A stretch of DNA of 64,000 nt from Alphaproteobacteria bacterium casp-alpha6 (lineage in GTDB: Bacteria > Pseudomonadota > Alphaproteobacteria > Rhodobacterales > Rhodobacteraceae). Under the pieces are notes generated by a model. It made no database searches. It was given only the letters and a program-made list of their open reading frames with translations, and was not told where the DNA came from. Shown one piece after another: positions 40,369 to 50,486 of the stretch. The stretch lies in assembly GCA_001510135.1 (NCBI GenBank), contig LFER01000015.1:1-64000 (forward strand). The letters run 5' to 3'. The first letter of the stretch is position 1. Each line of letters starts with the position of its first letter. A program made the position numbers and the translations under genes.

Positions 40369-41990
40369 CAGGCCACCTGCCGTTTTTTAAGATGACCGGT
40401 GTTGATCGTCTCTGGCGTATTGAGCAAGGCGCAAGCGCGGGTTTTCAATTCCGCGCGTTGGATTTTCTGGGTCGGGGTGAGGGGAAGCGCATCGACAAAG
40501 GCGATAAACCCCGGCGCTTTGTAATAGGCCATTTCCTGAAGGCACCATGCCGTGATGGCATGGGCGGTGTCTTTGGTCGGGCTGTCTGAGACGATGCAGG
40601 CAAAGACCTCATCGCCCCGAATGGGGTCCGGAACGGCGGTAACCCCCACGGCTTTGATGTCTGGATGGCGCATCAGCACTGATTCCACTTCTACCGCGGC
40701 GATATTTTCGCCAGAGCGTCGGATGACGTTTTTCTTGCGGTCCACAAAAAATATGTCACCCTTTGGGGATTGGCGGACAAGATCGCCGGTATGAAACCAT
40801 CCCCCCTCCCACGCTTCATAGGTGGCCTGCGGGTTTTTGTAATAGTGAGAGAAAAAACCATACTTCGGGTCACCTTTGGCGCGGCGTACCCAAAGTTCGC
40901 CCGGCGTGTCATGGGGCACCTCTTGCCCCGCTTCATTCACGATTTTGCAGGTGATGTCAGGCGCGGGTGTGCCAAGGCTGGATTGGCCGATCAGGCGGTC
41001 ACGGGTGTTGGCGGCGATGACAGCACCTGCGCCGGTTTCGGTCATAGCCCATGCTTCGACCAAGGGAATGGCAAAGCGGGTTTCAAAGGCCTGATGCAAT
41101 TTGGGATCGATCCCTGCACCAAAGCCAAACCTTACGGAATGGGTTTGGTCTTTGGGCGATGGGGGCGCGCGCATCAACATGGTGGGCATCACCCCAAGAT
41201 AGTGGAGACAGGTCGCGCCGGAGTTTCTGACATCTGACCACCATGTCGCGGGATGAAAACGATCCAGTGCAATAAGGCATCCGCCCACCGCAACCATCGC
41301 CATAAAGGAATAGGCCATCGCATTCATGTGAAAGACGGGGAGCGGAGTGATCATCCGTTCCCCCGTTTCGCTCAGGTCTGCAAGACCCCCAACGTTGCGG
41401 TACCATTCCCCCGCCAAGAGGAAATAGGTGTTGGGCAGAACACAACCTTTGGGATGTCCTGTGGTGCCTGACGTGTAGAGAAGGGCGGCTTCTTGTGCTT
41501 CCCCGTCCAGAACATCCGCGACGACCCCGCCGCCTTTGGGAACGGGGATGCTGTCACCCGGGCCAATGACGTCTACAGACAGGCCGGCGGATGTTGCCGC
41601 TTTGCGCAATTCTTCCTGACGGGCTGGGATGGCAATAACCAATGCTGGTTCTGAATGGCCGATCAGGTAGGTTTGTTCGCTTTGTCGCAGGTCCGGATTG
41701 ATTGGTACCACGGAGACGCCAAGCCGGTTCAGCGCCAACCAGATGAGAAAATAATCGGGCCGGTTTTCCAGCAAAACCGCGACGCGCATACCGCGTCGAT
41801 AGCCTGCGGCGTCAAAGGCCTCTGCGCGTGTAAGGCTCTCTTGATACGCCGTGTGATAGCTGATGGTGCCCGCAGGGATTCCGTAAACCGCTGCCGTGTC
41901 CGGCATCACCGTCAGAAAATCCCGTTCGGACCAGCGCAGGGTGGTCTGTTCAAAGGCGGCAAATACGGTTTCAGGGGGCATCTTGGTCAT
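40368..41990 (-). CDS. AMP-binding acyl/aryl-CoA ligase
   Basis: 540 aa; ALLYTSGTTGHPKGCVLPN; WFHTGDLVRQ; FVDRKKNVIRRSGENIAAVEVE. Confidence 0.92.
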   Translation of the reverse strand: MTKMPPETVFAAFEQTTLRWSERDFLTVMPDTAAVYGIPAGTISYHTAYQESLTRAEAFDAAGYRRGMRVAVLLENRPDYFLIWLALNRLGVSVVPINPDLRQSEQTYLIGHSEPALVIAIPARQEELRKAATSAGLSVDVIGPGDSIPVPKGGGVVADVLDGEAQEAALLYTSGTTGHPKGCVLPNTYFLLAGEWYRNVGGLADLSETGERMITPLPVFHMNAMAYSFMAMVAVGGCLIALDRFHPATWWSDVRNSGATCLHYLGVMPTMLMRAPPSPKDQTHSVRFGFGAGIDPKLHQAFETRFAIPLVEAWAMTETGAGAVIAANTRDRLIGQSSLGTPAPDITCKIVNEAGQEVPHDTPGELWVRRAKGDPKYGFFSHYYKNPQATYEAWEGGWFHTGDLVRQSPKGDIFFVDRKKNVIRRSGENIAAVEVESVLMRHPDIKAVGVTAVPDPIRGDEVFACIVSDSPTKDTAHAITAWCLQEMAYYKAPGFIAFVDALPLTPTQKIQRAELKTRACALLNTPETINTGHLKKRQVA

Positions 41991-42469
41991 GGAAGAAGCT
42001 GGATGTTTCCAAAGGCGGCGTCAGAATTCAAAAGATCGACCCGTTTGTTGGCGATCCGCAATTGCCCCTCGACATGTTTCAATTCATGCGTTGCCGTCAA
42101 TGCGAGCAGAAACTGGTCATCAAGGCGCGTTTCCACGTAGTGCATGGAGGTATTGGTGACATACCGCCCGGCCTCATGGTCCATCTCATCCACAAAGGGG
42201 CGTTGGATGACGTGGTGACATCGGCTTTTGGGTTTTTGGCTGAAGGTGCGCGCGCCGTTCAGCCGCTCCACCCTCAATTTCAGCATAAACATATCTTCGT
42301 ATAGGAGCGAAGTGACCAGATGCGGATCGCTTTGTTTATGGTCCAGCGGCATCCAGTAATGCCCGTCCGGAAGCCAAAGCGCGAGCCAATCGTCATAATG
42401 TCCTTCGTCCAGCAGTCGCGCCTCGGTGTAGATGAAATCAATCAGTTCTTCTTTGGTGACAGGGTTCAT
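41987..42469 (-). CDS. aromatic-ring-hydroxylating dioxygenase beta subunit
   Basis: 160 aa; LIDFIYTEARLLDEGHYDDWLALWLPDGHYWMPL. Confidence 0.9.
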   Translation of the reverse strand: MNPVTKEELIDFIYTEARLLDEGHYDDWLALWLPDGHYWMPLDHKQSDPHLVTSLLYEDMFMLKLRVERLNGARTFSQKPKSRCHHVIQRPFVDEMDHEAGRYVTNTSMHYVETRLDDQFLLALTATHELKHVEGQLRIANKRVDLLNSDAAFGNIQLLP

Positions 42470-43824
42470 TCTGCGGCCTCCGGCGTACCGATGGCGCAGT
42501 GCCTCATCGTGGCGGTCATGAATTTGCGCCAGGCGTCAAACTGGTTTCGCATCTGACGCTCTGTCGTGCCGTTTTCAACGGCTTCTTCGGAAAAATCCTC
42601 ACCGTCGACGGGGTAAAGCCGCTGCAGGTTCACCCATTCAAGCCCGTCCGACATCAATCCTTCTTGGGCACGTTCATACATTTCAAGATCATCATGTCCC
42701 ACGATAGAGGTCGGTGCATTGATCATCCGGTTATACATTGCTGTGCGCGCCAAAAGCTGGTCAGGTGCGTCCACAAGGCGGTAGATATAACTTTCCACCA
42801 GCGTTTTATCCGGACCAAGGGGGATAAAATTGCGCAGCTGCTGTATCGGGCCTTTGACCATGATAGAGGGAAAATAAATCGTGTTATGGCGGTTTTCGTC
42901 CAGAATCGCCTTGGCGCGGTCTTCGCCATAGGCGTCACACATCGCTTCAAAATATCCCGGGATTGCAGAATAATCGGAATGGATGGAATGGTGCACACCT
43001 GTGTGACCATGTCCGTTGGGCCATGTGCGAATGCCCATGTTTTCAAAAAATTCATAAGGCGACATGAAGGGCGCGATGATTTGCATCGCAGGCGGGCGGG
43101 GTTCCGGATTTCCCAGTTCTTCCCAGATTTTCACGGCCGTTCCGGCAGAGCTTTCATGGGCGACCATCGGATGACAGGTGTCGGTCTGGTTTTCGACCAG
43201 CATTTTCCAGTTGCATTTGTGCATATAGCGAAGCGGGGGGCCCGCGACCTCCAACCGGCCTGCAGGGGAGCGATCCACCATATTGTCAATCGAGGATAGG
43301 CTGTCGAGAAAGAAATCTTCAAAGCTGATGCCGTCTTCGGTCAGACGGGCGAAAATAAAACCGCGGTAGTTTTTCACCGCGCCAACCGGTTTCATCCCTT
43401 TGGCGTTGTCTGTATTTTCAAGCCCCGTGCCCTCATACCCTTTTTTCAACGGGATTGCCAAAAGACAGCCATCGGTTTTAAACGACCACGCGTGATAGGG
43501 GCAGCGGAAAAACTTTCCGGTGTTGCCTTCGCGGTCAATCGCGATTTTGGTGCCTTTATGGGGGCACCTGTTGTGAAGAACCTTGATCTCGCCATCGCTG
43601 TGGCGCACTTGAATTACGGGCTGATTACCGATCTGTGTGGTATAATAATCGCCTTTGTTGGGCGTCTGGCTGTCATGCCCTACAAAGACCCAAGTATTCG
43701 CAAAAAGGTGGCGCATTTCGAGGTCAAAGACCCTCTGACTGGTATAGACATCCCGATGCACCTGATGGCCCTCAATCATCGCATCAATATCTTCTGCACT
43801 TAGGGGATGATGCCGTTCAGACAT
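42466..43824 (-). CDS. aromatic ring-hydroxylating dioxygenase alpha subunit (Rieske)
   Basis: 452 aa; CPHKGTKIAIDREGNTGKFFRCPYHAW Rieske; mononuclear-Fe region DTCHPMVAH. Confidence 0.94.
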   Translation of the reverse strand: MSERHHPLSAEDIDAMIEGHQVHRDVYTSQRVFDLEMRHLFANTWVFVGHDSQTPNKGDYYTTQIGNQPVIQVRHSDGEIKVLHNRCPHKGTKIAIDREGNTGKFFRCPYHAWSFKTDGCLLAIPLKKGYEGTGLENTDNAKGMKPVGAVKNYRGFIFARLTEDGISFEDFFLDSLSSIDNMVDRSPAGRLEVAGPPLRYMHKCNWKMLVENQTDTCHPMVAHESSAGTAVKIWEELGNPEPRPPAMQIIAPFMSPYEFFENMGIRTWPNGHGHTGVHHSIHSDYSAIPGYFEAMCDAYGEDRAKAILDENRHNTIYFPSIMVKGPIQQLRNFIPLGPDKTLVESYIYRLVDAPDQLLARTAMYNRMINAPTSIVGHDDLEMYERAQEGLMSDGLEWVNLQRLYPVDGEDFSEEAVENGTTERQMRNQFDAWRKFMTATMRHCAIGTPEAAE

Positions 43825-43836
43825 GATTTTCCTCCG

Positions 43837-44781
43837 CTACAGATCCAGCACAAGGCGCGCCGATTTGGCCCGACTTACGCAGATTTGCATGACTTTGCCC
43901 GCTTGGCGGTCTGCCTCAGACAGCACAACATCGCGGTGATCAGGGACTCCGCTGATCACATCGGTCTGACAAATACCACAGTCACCACGTTGGCAGTCAT
44001 ATAGAATATCTTTGCCTTCTGTGCTCAGCACGTCAATGATCGATTGGCCTATGGGGATGGTGAACACTTCTCCGGTGCTGTGGATTTCCACTTCAAAGGG
44101 GGTATCTTCTGAACTGTCTTGAGGCGTTGAAAATAGCTCTACATGAATATTTTGGCTGCTATGTCCCGCAGCTTCTGCTGCGGTGCGCGCCGCCTCAATC
44201 ATGGCTTTGGGTCCACAGATATAAATCGCGCTTCCCGCTGGCTGATTTTGCATAAGGTCGGTCAAATCAAGGGGGATTTTGTCGTCAAAGTGGAAGGACA
44301 TCTGTGGTGCAAAAACCGCATCAAGTCTGTCTTTGAACGCCATGCGTTTTTCAGTGCGGGCGCTGTAGTGGAAACGAAAAGCGCGTTCCTCAAAGGCAAG
44401 CTGCGTTGCCATTGAAATCAGCGGTGTGACACCGATCCCTCCGGCGAGCAACAAGACTTCTGAGCGGTCTTTGATGAGTTCAAAATCGTTTTTGGGATGG
44501 CTGGCCTGCAAAATGGACCCGATTTCAAGCCGATGCATTGCCTTTGATCCGCCCGCTCCGTCGTCTTCACGCTGCACAGCGATTTGATAGGTACGGGGAT
44601 GCTTTTCTTCCAAAGCCCAATCAATGAGAGAGTAGGCACGCGCCCCAATCACATCCAGTTCAAAATCAATATGTGCTCCGGCACTATATGCTGGCAGGGC
44701 GTTGCCCGAAAAATTTTGGAATTCCAAAAGGCGCACCTGATCTGTTACGTCCTGCATTTCAATAAGCTGCAGATTAAGCAT
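43837..44781 (-). CDS. PDR/VanB family oxidoreductase (RHO reductase)
   Basis: 314 aa; FAD/NAD domains and C-terminal CQRGDCGICQTDVISGVPDHRD 2Fe-2S. Confidence 0.92.
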   Translation of the reverse strand: MLNLQLIEMQDVTDQVRLLEFQNFSGNALPAYSAGAHIDFELDVIGARAYSLIDWALEEKHPRTYQIAVQREDDGAGGSKAMHRLEIGSILQASHPKNDFELIKDRSEVLLLAGGIGVTPLISMATQLAFEERAFRFHYSARTEKRMAFKDRLDAVFAPQMSFHFDDKIPLDLTDLMQNQPAGSAIYICGPKAMIEAARTAAEAAGHSSQNIHVELFSTPQDSSEDTPFEVEIHSTGEVFTIPIGQSIIDVLSTEGKDILYDCQRGDCGICQTDVISGVPDHRDVVLSEADRQAGKVMQICVSRAKSARLVLDL

Positions 44782-44803
44782 GCTAAGAAACCTCCTTGAA
44801 AAA

Positions 44804-44823
44804 TTATATGAATTTTCATATAA
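44804..44823. promoter_or_regulatory. putative MarR-family operator
   Basis: Perfect 9-2-9 inverted repeat TTATATGAA-TT-TTCATATAA between the reductase gene and the divergent marR. Confidence 0.7.
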
Positions 44824-44896
44824 AAGGGCAAGCAGTTTTTTGATCTCTGTCGTCCTTGGGAGAGTACCTTAAAAAAACCAGATGATCGGAGGCCCA

Positions 44897-45340
44897 ATGA
44901 CACAAGCAGATCAAACTTCGGAAGCGTTTGTATCTTCCTACCTTTTGTACCTGCTTGCGGCGTCAAGTGATGCGGCAAGCGCGCAGTTTCACAAGATTGT
45001 CCGAGACAAGGGTTTGCGGGTTCCTGAATGGCGGGTCATTGCCTGTCTTTACGATCAGGACGGGCTGATGACCACAAAACTGGCGGATTACGCATTGATG
45101 GAACAATCGCGGCTGACGCGAATCCTGGACCAGATGGATCAAAAGGGCTGGGTGGAACGGCGCATTGATCCAGAGGATCGCCGCCGCGTTCGAGTGCATC
45201 TGACAGATACGGGCAAAGGGCTGGCAAAGTCATTGGTTGAAGACGCAAAAATACACGAACAAAAATTGCTGAGCATTCTCAAAGACACGGATGCCGCGCG
45301 GCTCAAACCCGCGCTGCAGGCGCTCTTGGCGCATCTGTAG
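44897..45340 (+). CDS. MarR family transcriptional regulator
   Basis: LRVPEWRVIACLYDQDGLMTTKLADYALMEQSRLTRILDQMDQKGWVERRIDPEDRRRVRVHLTDTG. Confidence 0.94.
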   Translation: MTQADQTSEAFVSSYLLYLLAASSDAASAQFHKIVRDKGLRVPEWRVIACLYDQDGLMTTKLADYALMEQSRLTRILDQMDQKGWVERRIDPEDRRRVRVHLTDTGKGLAKSLVEDAKIHEQKLLSILKDTDAARLKPALQALLAHL

Positions 45341-45480
45341 CGCAAGGGCATGTCGCCTTTTTTGTCAATGTGGCAAAATTAAATGCGTCCGGGCGGTTAA
45401 AGGTATCCATCCAGAGAAAACAAAACGCGCATCTTTGGCAGTGTTTGACATGTTGCAATCTGCGCTGGCAATCAACCAAG

Positions 45481-46476
45481 TCACATTTCTGGGCTTAAGA
45501 TGATTTTTGGCGTGGCAACGACCCCTGAGCGAATGTCGGAAAAGGCTTTTTGCCCATATTTCAGGGGTCTTTGTTCCGTCCAATCCAGTTGTCCGAGCCG
45601 TCCGTCAAAAATCGCCTCTGCCGTGTCGCGAAAATCCTCAGCCGTATAGGTATAGGTTCCCATAAACGTGATTTCCTGAAGCGTCATACGCCGCACATCC
45701 AATCCCCCTGCGTTTGATCCAAGTCCGATATGGGCAATTACCCCACCGGAGCGTGCATATTCAGAAGCAAGTTTTCTGGTGGCTTCATACCCGACACCAT
45801 CCACCACCAGATCGAATTCTGTCTGTGGGGGGATGGTCTGTGGTGTTGTTAAGCGTTGGGCGCAATGGGTTGAGATATACGCGCGCCGCAAATCATTCGG
45901 CTCCACGATCAGCACGTCTTTGATCCCTTGTGCGTGACAACTAAGCGCAGCGCCAAGGCCAATTGCCCCCCCTCCGATCACCAAAGCGCGAATATCGCGG
46001 TCTTTTCTGTTCAAAACGGCTTTGGCTTTGCGCACTGCGTGCCAGCCGCAGGCAATCGGTTCTGCCAGTGCCGCAACACTTAGCGCGATATCATCTGGTA
46101 CGGTGACAAGATTGCGCTCCGGCATGGTGATATATTCAGCAAAGCCGCCGTCGCGGGGGGCCATGGAAATGATCTGACGCGTGGTGCAAAGGTTGTCTTG
46201 TCTGGCGATGCAAAAAGGACAGGTGCCGCAGGTCACGAGAGGATTGACTGTGACGCGTGTGCCATCGCGCGGACCGCCCGTGATGGTTCCGGCCACTTCG
46301 TGACCAAGGATCAAAGGGGCAGGGCGGCGTTCATCATGGCCAAGGAATGCGTGCATGTCAGATCCGCAAATCCCCACACTGTCCACTTTGACCAGAACCT
46401 CACCGTCTTTGGGTGTTGGGTCGGGAACCTCGCGATGGTCCAATGCCTCTGGTCCGATGTAAACAAGCGCCTTCAT
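45481..46476 (-). CDS. zinc-dependent medium-chain alcohol dehydrogenase
   Basis: 331 aa; VGICGSDMHAFLG; GHEVAGTI; CGTCPFCIARQDNLC. Confidence 0.92.
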   Translation of the reverse strand: MKALVYIGPEALDHREVPDPTPKDGEVLVKVDSVGICGSDMHAFLGHDERRPAPLILGHEVAGTITGGPRDGTRVTVNPLVTCGTCPFCIARQDNLCTTRQIISMAPRDGGFAEYITMPERNLVTVPDDIALSVAALAEPIACGWHAVRKAKAVLNRKDRDIRALVIGGGAIGLGAALSCHAQGIKDVLIVEPNDLRRAYISTHCAQRLTTPQTIPPQTEFDLVVDGVGYEATRKLASEYARSGGVIAHIGLGSNAGGLDVRRMTLQEITFMGTYTYTAEDFRDTAEAIFDGRLGQLDWTEQRPLKYGQKAFSDIRSGVVATPKIILSPEM

Positions 46477-46512
46477 GTCGGAAAATCCAATATCTGACGC
46501 ATGGGGACCAGC

Positions 46513-47829
46513 TCAAACATCGCTTGCCACCCCGACGAGGTCAAAGTTTTCATGTGGAAAATACTTGGCGAGGCGCACGTCAGCCGCACGCGCATGGCCT
46601 TCCATGCCTTCCAGTCGGGATATACGCGCGGTGGCAAGTGCCACGGGTTTTGATCCTTCACGGGTGGCGCGCTGCCATGTGACAATCTTCATATATTTAT
46701 GGACAGATAATCCCCCGGTGTAGGACGCGGCGCCGGACGTGGGGAGCACGTGGTTTGTGCCGGAGGCTTTGTCTCCGTAGGATACGGTGGTTTCTTCGCC
46801 CAAGAAAAGCGATCCATAACAGCTGAGTCGGTCAAGCCACCAGTCAAGATCGTCTGCCTGAACCGTCAGGTGTTCGGGCGCGTATTCGTCTGACGTCGCT
46901 GCCATGTCTTCGCGATTTTCGCAAAGAATGACTTCTGCGTAGTCTCGCCACGCGGCAGAGGCGTTGTTGCGGTTCAACTCGGGCAGATCATCAATCAGTT
47001 TGGGCACAAGGGCGAGAACTTCTTCTGCCAAAGCCCGATTATCTGTCACCAACCAGACGGGCGAATTATATCCATGCTCTGCCTGACTGACGAGGTCGGT
47101 GGCCACAACAAAAGGATCTGCCTGTTCATCGGCAAGGATCAGACTGTCGGTTGGACCGGCAATCATATCAATCCCGACGCGACCAAAAAGCATCCGTTTG
47201 GCTTCGGCGACAAATTGATTGCCCGGACCCACAAGGATATTTGCCTTTGGTAAACCAAACAGCCCGTAGGTCATCGATGCAACCCCCTGCACCCCGCCCA
47301 TGGCGAGGATTTTATCCGCGCCGCATATATGGGCGGCATAGATGATGGCTGGTGCAATCCCGACCCCTGCACGTGGCGGGGAACAGGCAATGATTTTGTT
47401 GCACCCCGCCACTTTGGCGGTGGTCACTGTCATAATTGCGCTTGCTATATGATTGTAGCGACCGCCGGGGATATAACATCCCGCCGTATCCACGGGGATG
47501 GCTTTCTGTCCGGCGATGAGACCGGGAACAACTTCGACTTCGAAATTTGCAACTGTCGCCTTTTGTGCTTCAGCAAAGCGACGCACATTTTCATGTGCAA
47601 ATTGGATATCGGCCTTGAGTTTATCCGGCACCAGCGCAATTGCAGCCTCTATATCCGCTTCAGAAAGCAAAATAGGCCCGTCATACTGATCAAACTTAGC
47701 GGAATATTCCAGTGCTTTTGCGTCCCCGCCGGTCTCTATATCATCCAAAATCGCGCGCACGATGTCTTTGGTTTCGCTGGCATCAGATTTTGATTTCAAA
47801 GTCGCTTTTTTCAAATATTCACGACGCAT
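46513..47829 (-). CDS. HisD-family dehydrogenase, sulfopropanediol 3-dehydrogenase (HpsN)-like
   Basis: 438 aa; YIPGGRYNHIASAIMT, GPGNQFVAEAKRMLFGRVGIDMIAGPTDS; TRAP/ADH context rather than his genes. Confidence 0.8.
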   Translation of the reverse strand: MRREYLKKATLKSKSDASETKDIVRAILDDIETGGDAKALEYSAKFDQYDGPILLSEADIEAAIALVPDKLKADIQFAHENVRRFAEAQKATVANFEVEVVPGLIAGQKAIPVDTAGCYIPGGRYNHIASAIMTVTTAKVAGCNKIIACSPPRAGVGIAPAIIYAAHICGADKILAMGGVQGVASMTYGLFGLPKANILVGPGNQFVAEAKRMLFGRVGIDMIAGPTDSLILADEQADPFVVATDLVSQAEHGYNSPVWLVTDNRALAEEVLALVPKLIDDLPELNRNNASAAWRDYAEVILCENREDMAATSDEYAPEHLTVQADDLDWWLDRLSCYGSLFLGEETTVSYGDKASGTNHVLPTSGAASYTGGLSVHKYMKIVTWQRATREGSKPVALATARISRLEGMEGHARAADVRLAKYFPHENFDLVGVASDV

Positions 47830-47898
47830 GTTTACTCCATTTACAGTTTGATCGACTCGTCGGGTTTCAAGAGAAATCTGTTTTCTACTGGATGCTTA

Positions 47899-50361
47899 TC
47901 ATCCCGACAAAAATTTTGGCAACCACAGAACAAGTTGCGGGAAGGCAAACAACAGCGCCAACCCAACAAGTTGGATTACCATGAATTGCATCATACCAAA
48001 GTAGATATCTTTGAGGTCCCAGCTTGGCACAACACCCTTGAGGAAATACGCCGAAAGGGCAACAGGCGGGCTGAGCCAAGCCGTTTGCAGGTTAACCGCC
48101 ACCAGAATACCAAACCACACGAGCATATCGTAGGTGCTGTCAAAATACGCCAAGTCCAGTGCAATCACGGTCGGAAGCAGGATGGGCACAACAATCAGCA
48201 CGATGGGCACCCATTCGAGAGGCCAACCCAAAAGGAAAATGAGGGCCATAATCAGGATAAGAACCACATAAGGGGACATATCAAGCGACAATAAGGCCTC
48301 TGTCATCATTTTTGGCGTGCCAAGGCTCGAAAATTCAGCACCGAAAAAATTGGATGCGGCAACAAGGAACATGATTAGCACGGTGATTTCCAGCGCTTTG
48401 ATCATGCTTTCAAAAAATCCGCCAAGCGTGAATTTGCGGTATGCCAGCGAAAGAAGGATCGCACCAAAAGCCCCCATAGCCGCAGCTTCGGCGGGGGTGG
48501 CAAAGCCTAAAAGAATTGAGCCAAGCGCAAAAGAGATCAGGATAGTAGGCGGCATAAGCCCCGCAAAAAATTCGTCCCAAACATAGGAGAAATAAAAATC
48601 TGATGCCGCCTCTTTGCGATAAATAGGGGCGCCAAGCAGCGCCAAGAGCACCACAAAGCCGCAAAAGACAAACGTCCAAAGGCTCAAGCCAGAGTTTGCC
48701 ACGCTGACGCAGACATGGAAAATCACGGTGAGCGGGACAAGAAGCCGCAAAATGTTCAGATTTCGATAGGCCAGATAAGTCAGCCCAAGTGCCGCGGCGA
48801 GGACAAAAAACCCGCCAAAGGGCAGATAGGTTCCGAAAATTCCGCTCAGGCCAAGGCCAAAAATCCGACAGAGGGTTAGGATCCCCAATGACACAAGAGC
48901 AACTTCGGCACCATAGAATTTAGAGGTTTCAGGTTGATCTTCTTCGGATAGGATCGGGCCAAGCTCCGGATTGATCCAGCAGCGCACAAGTGTGTAAATC
49001 AGGTACAAACTCGCCAAAAGTGCGCCCGGAATAAATGCGCCACGAAAAAGATCCAGCGTGGATACTTCCAAAACGGGGCCCATCACGATCAACATGATGG
49101 AAGGCGGGATCAAAATACCAAGCGTTCCGCCGGCGGTAATGGTACCGGCTGCCAATTGGACATTATATTTTGCGCGGTTCATCGTGGCGCCGGCCATGAT
49201 GCCCAAAAGTGTGACGGACGCACCAACGATACCTGTGGCGGCGGCAAAAATCGTCGAAACAATCAATACGGCAATATACAGAGAGCCGCGCACCCGTGCC
49301 ATGATCATCTGAATGGATGCAAAGAGGCGTTCCATCAACCCCGCCGTTTCCATAACAATGCCCATTAATACGAATAAAGGAACCGCCATGAGCTGATCAT
49401 TGAGCATTGTGGAATTGGTGTTGAGCGTGAAAAGCAGCGTTGTCAGCTTAAAATTCGCGCCCCAAATGCCAAAGATAAAGGCCAGAAAAATGAGCGTGAA
49501 AGAAATCGGAAAACCGATGAAAATCACGAACAACATGGCGGTCAGCATGATTAAACCGATGGTGGGTTTGGACAGGCTGGGGCGGGCCTTCATCAGATCG
49601 GTAAACCATTCTCCACCCGGAACAAGATCAGGGGTAAAAACCGCAAGTACCAGCCAAAGCAGAACGATAACATAGATTGGCAACGCTCTGACAAAAAGCC
49701 GTTCGTGGTCCTTTCCCATTTTGTGGAGGGCACGGAAAATTTCGGGTATTCCCTGAATAAGCAGTAAAAATCCTCCGACTGGCATGGCCGTGCGGGCAGG
49801 CCAGAGAAGCGGACCCCAAGCGCTGTCGATTTGCATGGTTTCCGAGGTAGAATAGGCAAGCCACCAAAATTTTGCAGAGACGATGGTGAAAAAGATCATG
49901 GAGGGGATGAAAAACAACAGATAGAGGGTGGCATCCACCGTAGCTTGGGTTTTGTCAGACCAGTTTCGATAGAGAAAATCTGCGCGAATATGCACACCGC
50001 GCATCAATCCATATCCTGCGGCCCCCATGAAAAGCACGCCGCTGATCATGCGGCTTGTGTCATAGACCCAAAGCGTCGGTCCAAGTCCAAGCGCTTTGCC
50101 GAGCCATCCCATCTCTGCATCAATGAGCATGGCGTCGATATTTCGGGACAGGACTTCGTAGACCACCACTGCAATCAGCGGCACCATGAGAAGGGCAAAA
50201 AACTGACCGGCGCGATAATTGACCACATCGATAAAGGCAGTGATCGGACGTTGCCAAGGCGTCATGTCTTCGGGTGTTTCCCCCGGTTTTTCGGCCCGAC
50301 GTTCGGCGATCAGCTCATCCGCGATGTCAAGCTCTTGGGGATTTGGCGTATCGGCGGCCAT
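47899..50361 (-). CDS. fused TRAP transporter small + large permease (DctQM)
   Basis: 820 aa; N-terminal DctQ-like TMs then DctM (LMGIVMETAGLMERLF; GTLGILIPPSIMLIV). Confidence 0.9.
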   Translation of the reverse strand: MAADTPNPQELDIADELIAERRAEKPGETPEDMTPWQRPITAFIDVVNYRAGQFFALLMVPLIAVVVYEVLSRNIDAMLIDAEMGWLGKALGLGPTLWVYDTSRMISGVLFMGAAGYGLMRGVHIRADFLYRNWSDKTQATVDATLYLLFFIPSMIFFTIVSAKFWWLAYSTSETMQIDSAWGPLLWPARTAMPVGGFLLLIQGIPEIFRALHKMGKDHERLFVRALPIYVIVLLWLVLAVFTPDLVPGGEWFTDLMKARPSLSKPTIGLIMLTAMLFVIFIGFPISFTLIFLAFIFGIWGANFKLTTLLFTLNTNSTMLNDQLMAVPLFVLMGIVMETAGLMERLFASIQMIMARVRGSLYIAVLIVSTIFAAATGIVGASVTLLGIMAGATMNRAKYNVQLAAGTITAGGTLGILIPPSIMLIVMGPVLEVSTLDLFRGAFIPGALLASLYLIYTLVRCWINPELGPILSEEDQPETSKFYGAEVALVSLGILTLCRIFGLGLSGIFGTYLPFGGFFVLAAALGLTYLAYRNLNILRLLVPLTVIFHVCVSVANSGLSLWTFVFCGFVVLLALLGAPIYRKEAASDFYFSYVWDEFFAGLMPPTILISFALGSILLGFATPAEAAAMGAFGAILLSLAYRKFTLGGFFESMIKALEITVLIMFLVAASNFFGAEFSSLGTPKMMTEALLSLDMSPYVVLILIMALIFLLGWPLEWVPIVLIVVPILLPTVIALDLAYFDSTYDMLVWFGILVAVNLQTAWLSPPVALSAYFLKGVVPSWDLKDIYFGMMQFMVIQLVGLALLFAFPQLVLWLPKFLSG

Positions 50362-50441
50362 CCCAGTCCTCCCATTAAATTCTGCCCTTCTAGGCGTCTT
50401 TTTGGAAAAAGGCGATCTGTTTTGAGATCATGCGCCTTTGT

Positions 50442-50477
50442 CGAAAAAGACGTACGGGACCAAAAAGGCCCCGTACG
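50442..50477 (-). terminator. stem-loop between TRAP binding-protein gene and permease gene
   Basis: CGTACGGGaCC-AAAAA-GGcCCCGTACG; on the minus strand followed by TCTTTTTC. Confidence 0.65.
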
Positions 50478-50486
50478 AGGAGTGGA

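Noticed and set aside
42499-43299. 266-aa plus-strand ORF opposite the RHO alpha subunit
   Set aside because: Shadow ORF of a clearly coding Rieske gene
46513-47829. Annotation as biosynthetic histidinol dehydrogenase HisD
   Set aside because: No other his genes nearby; catabolic TRAP/ADH context and sequence style fit the HpsN-type paralogue better
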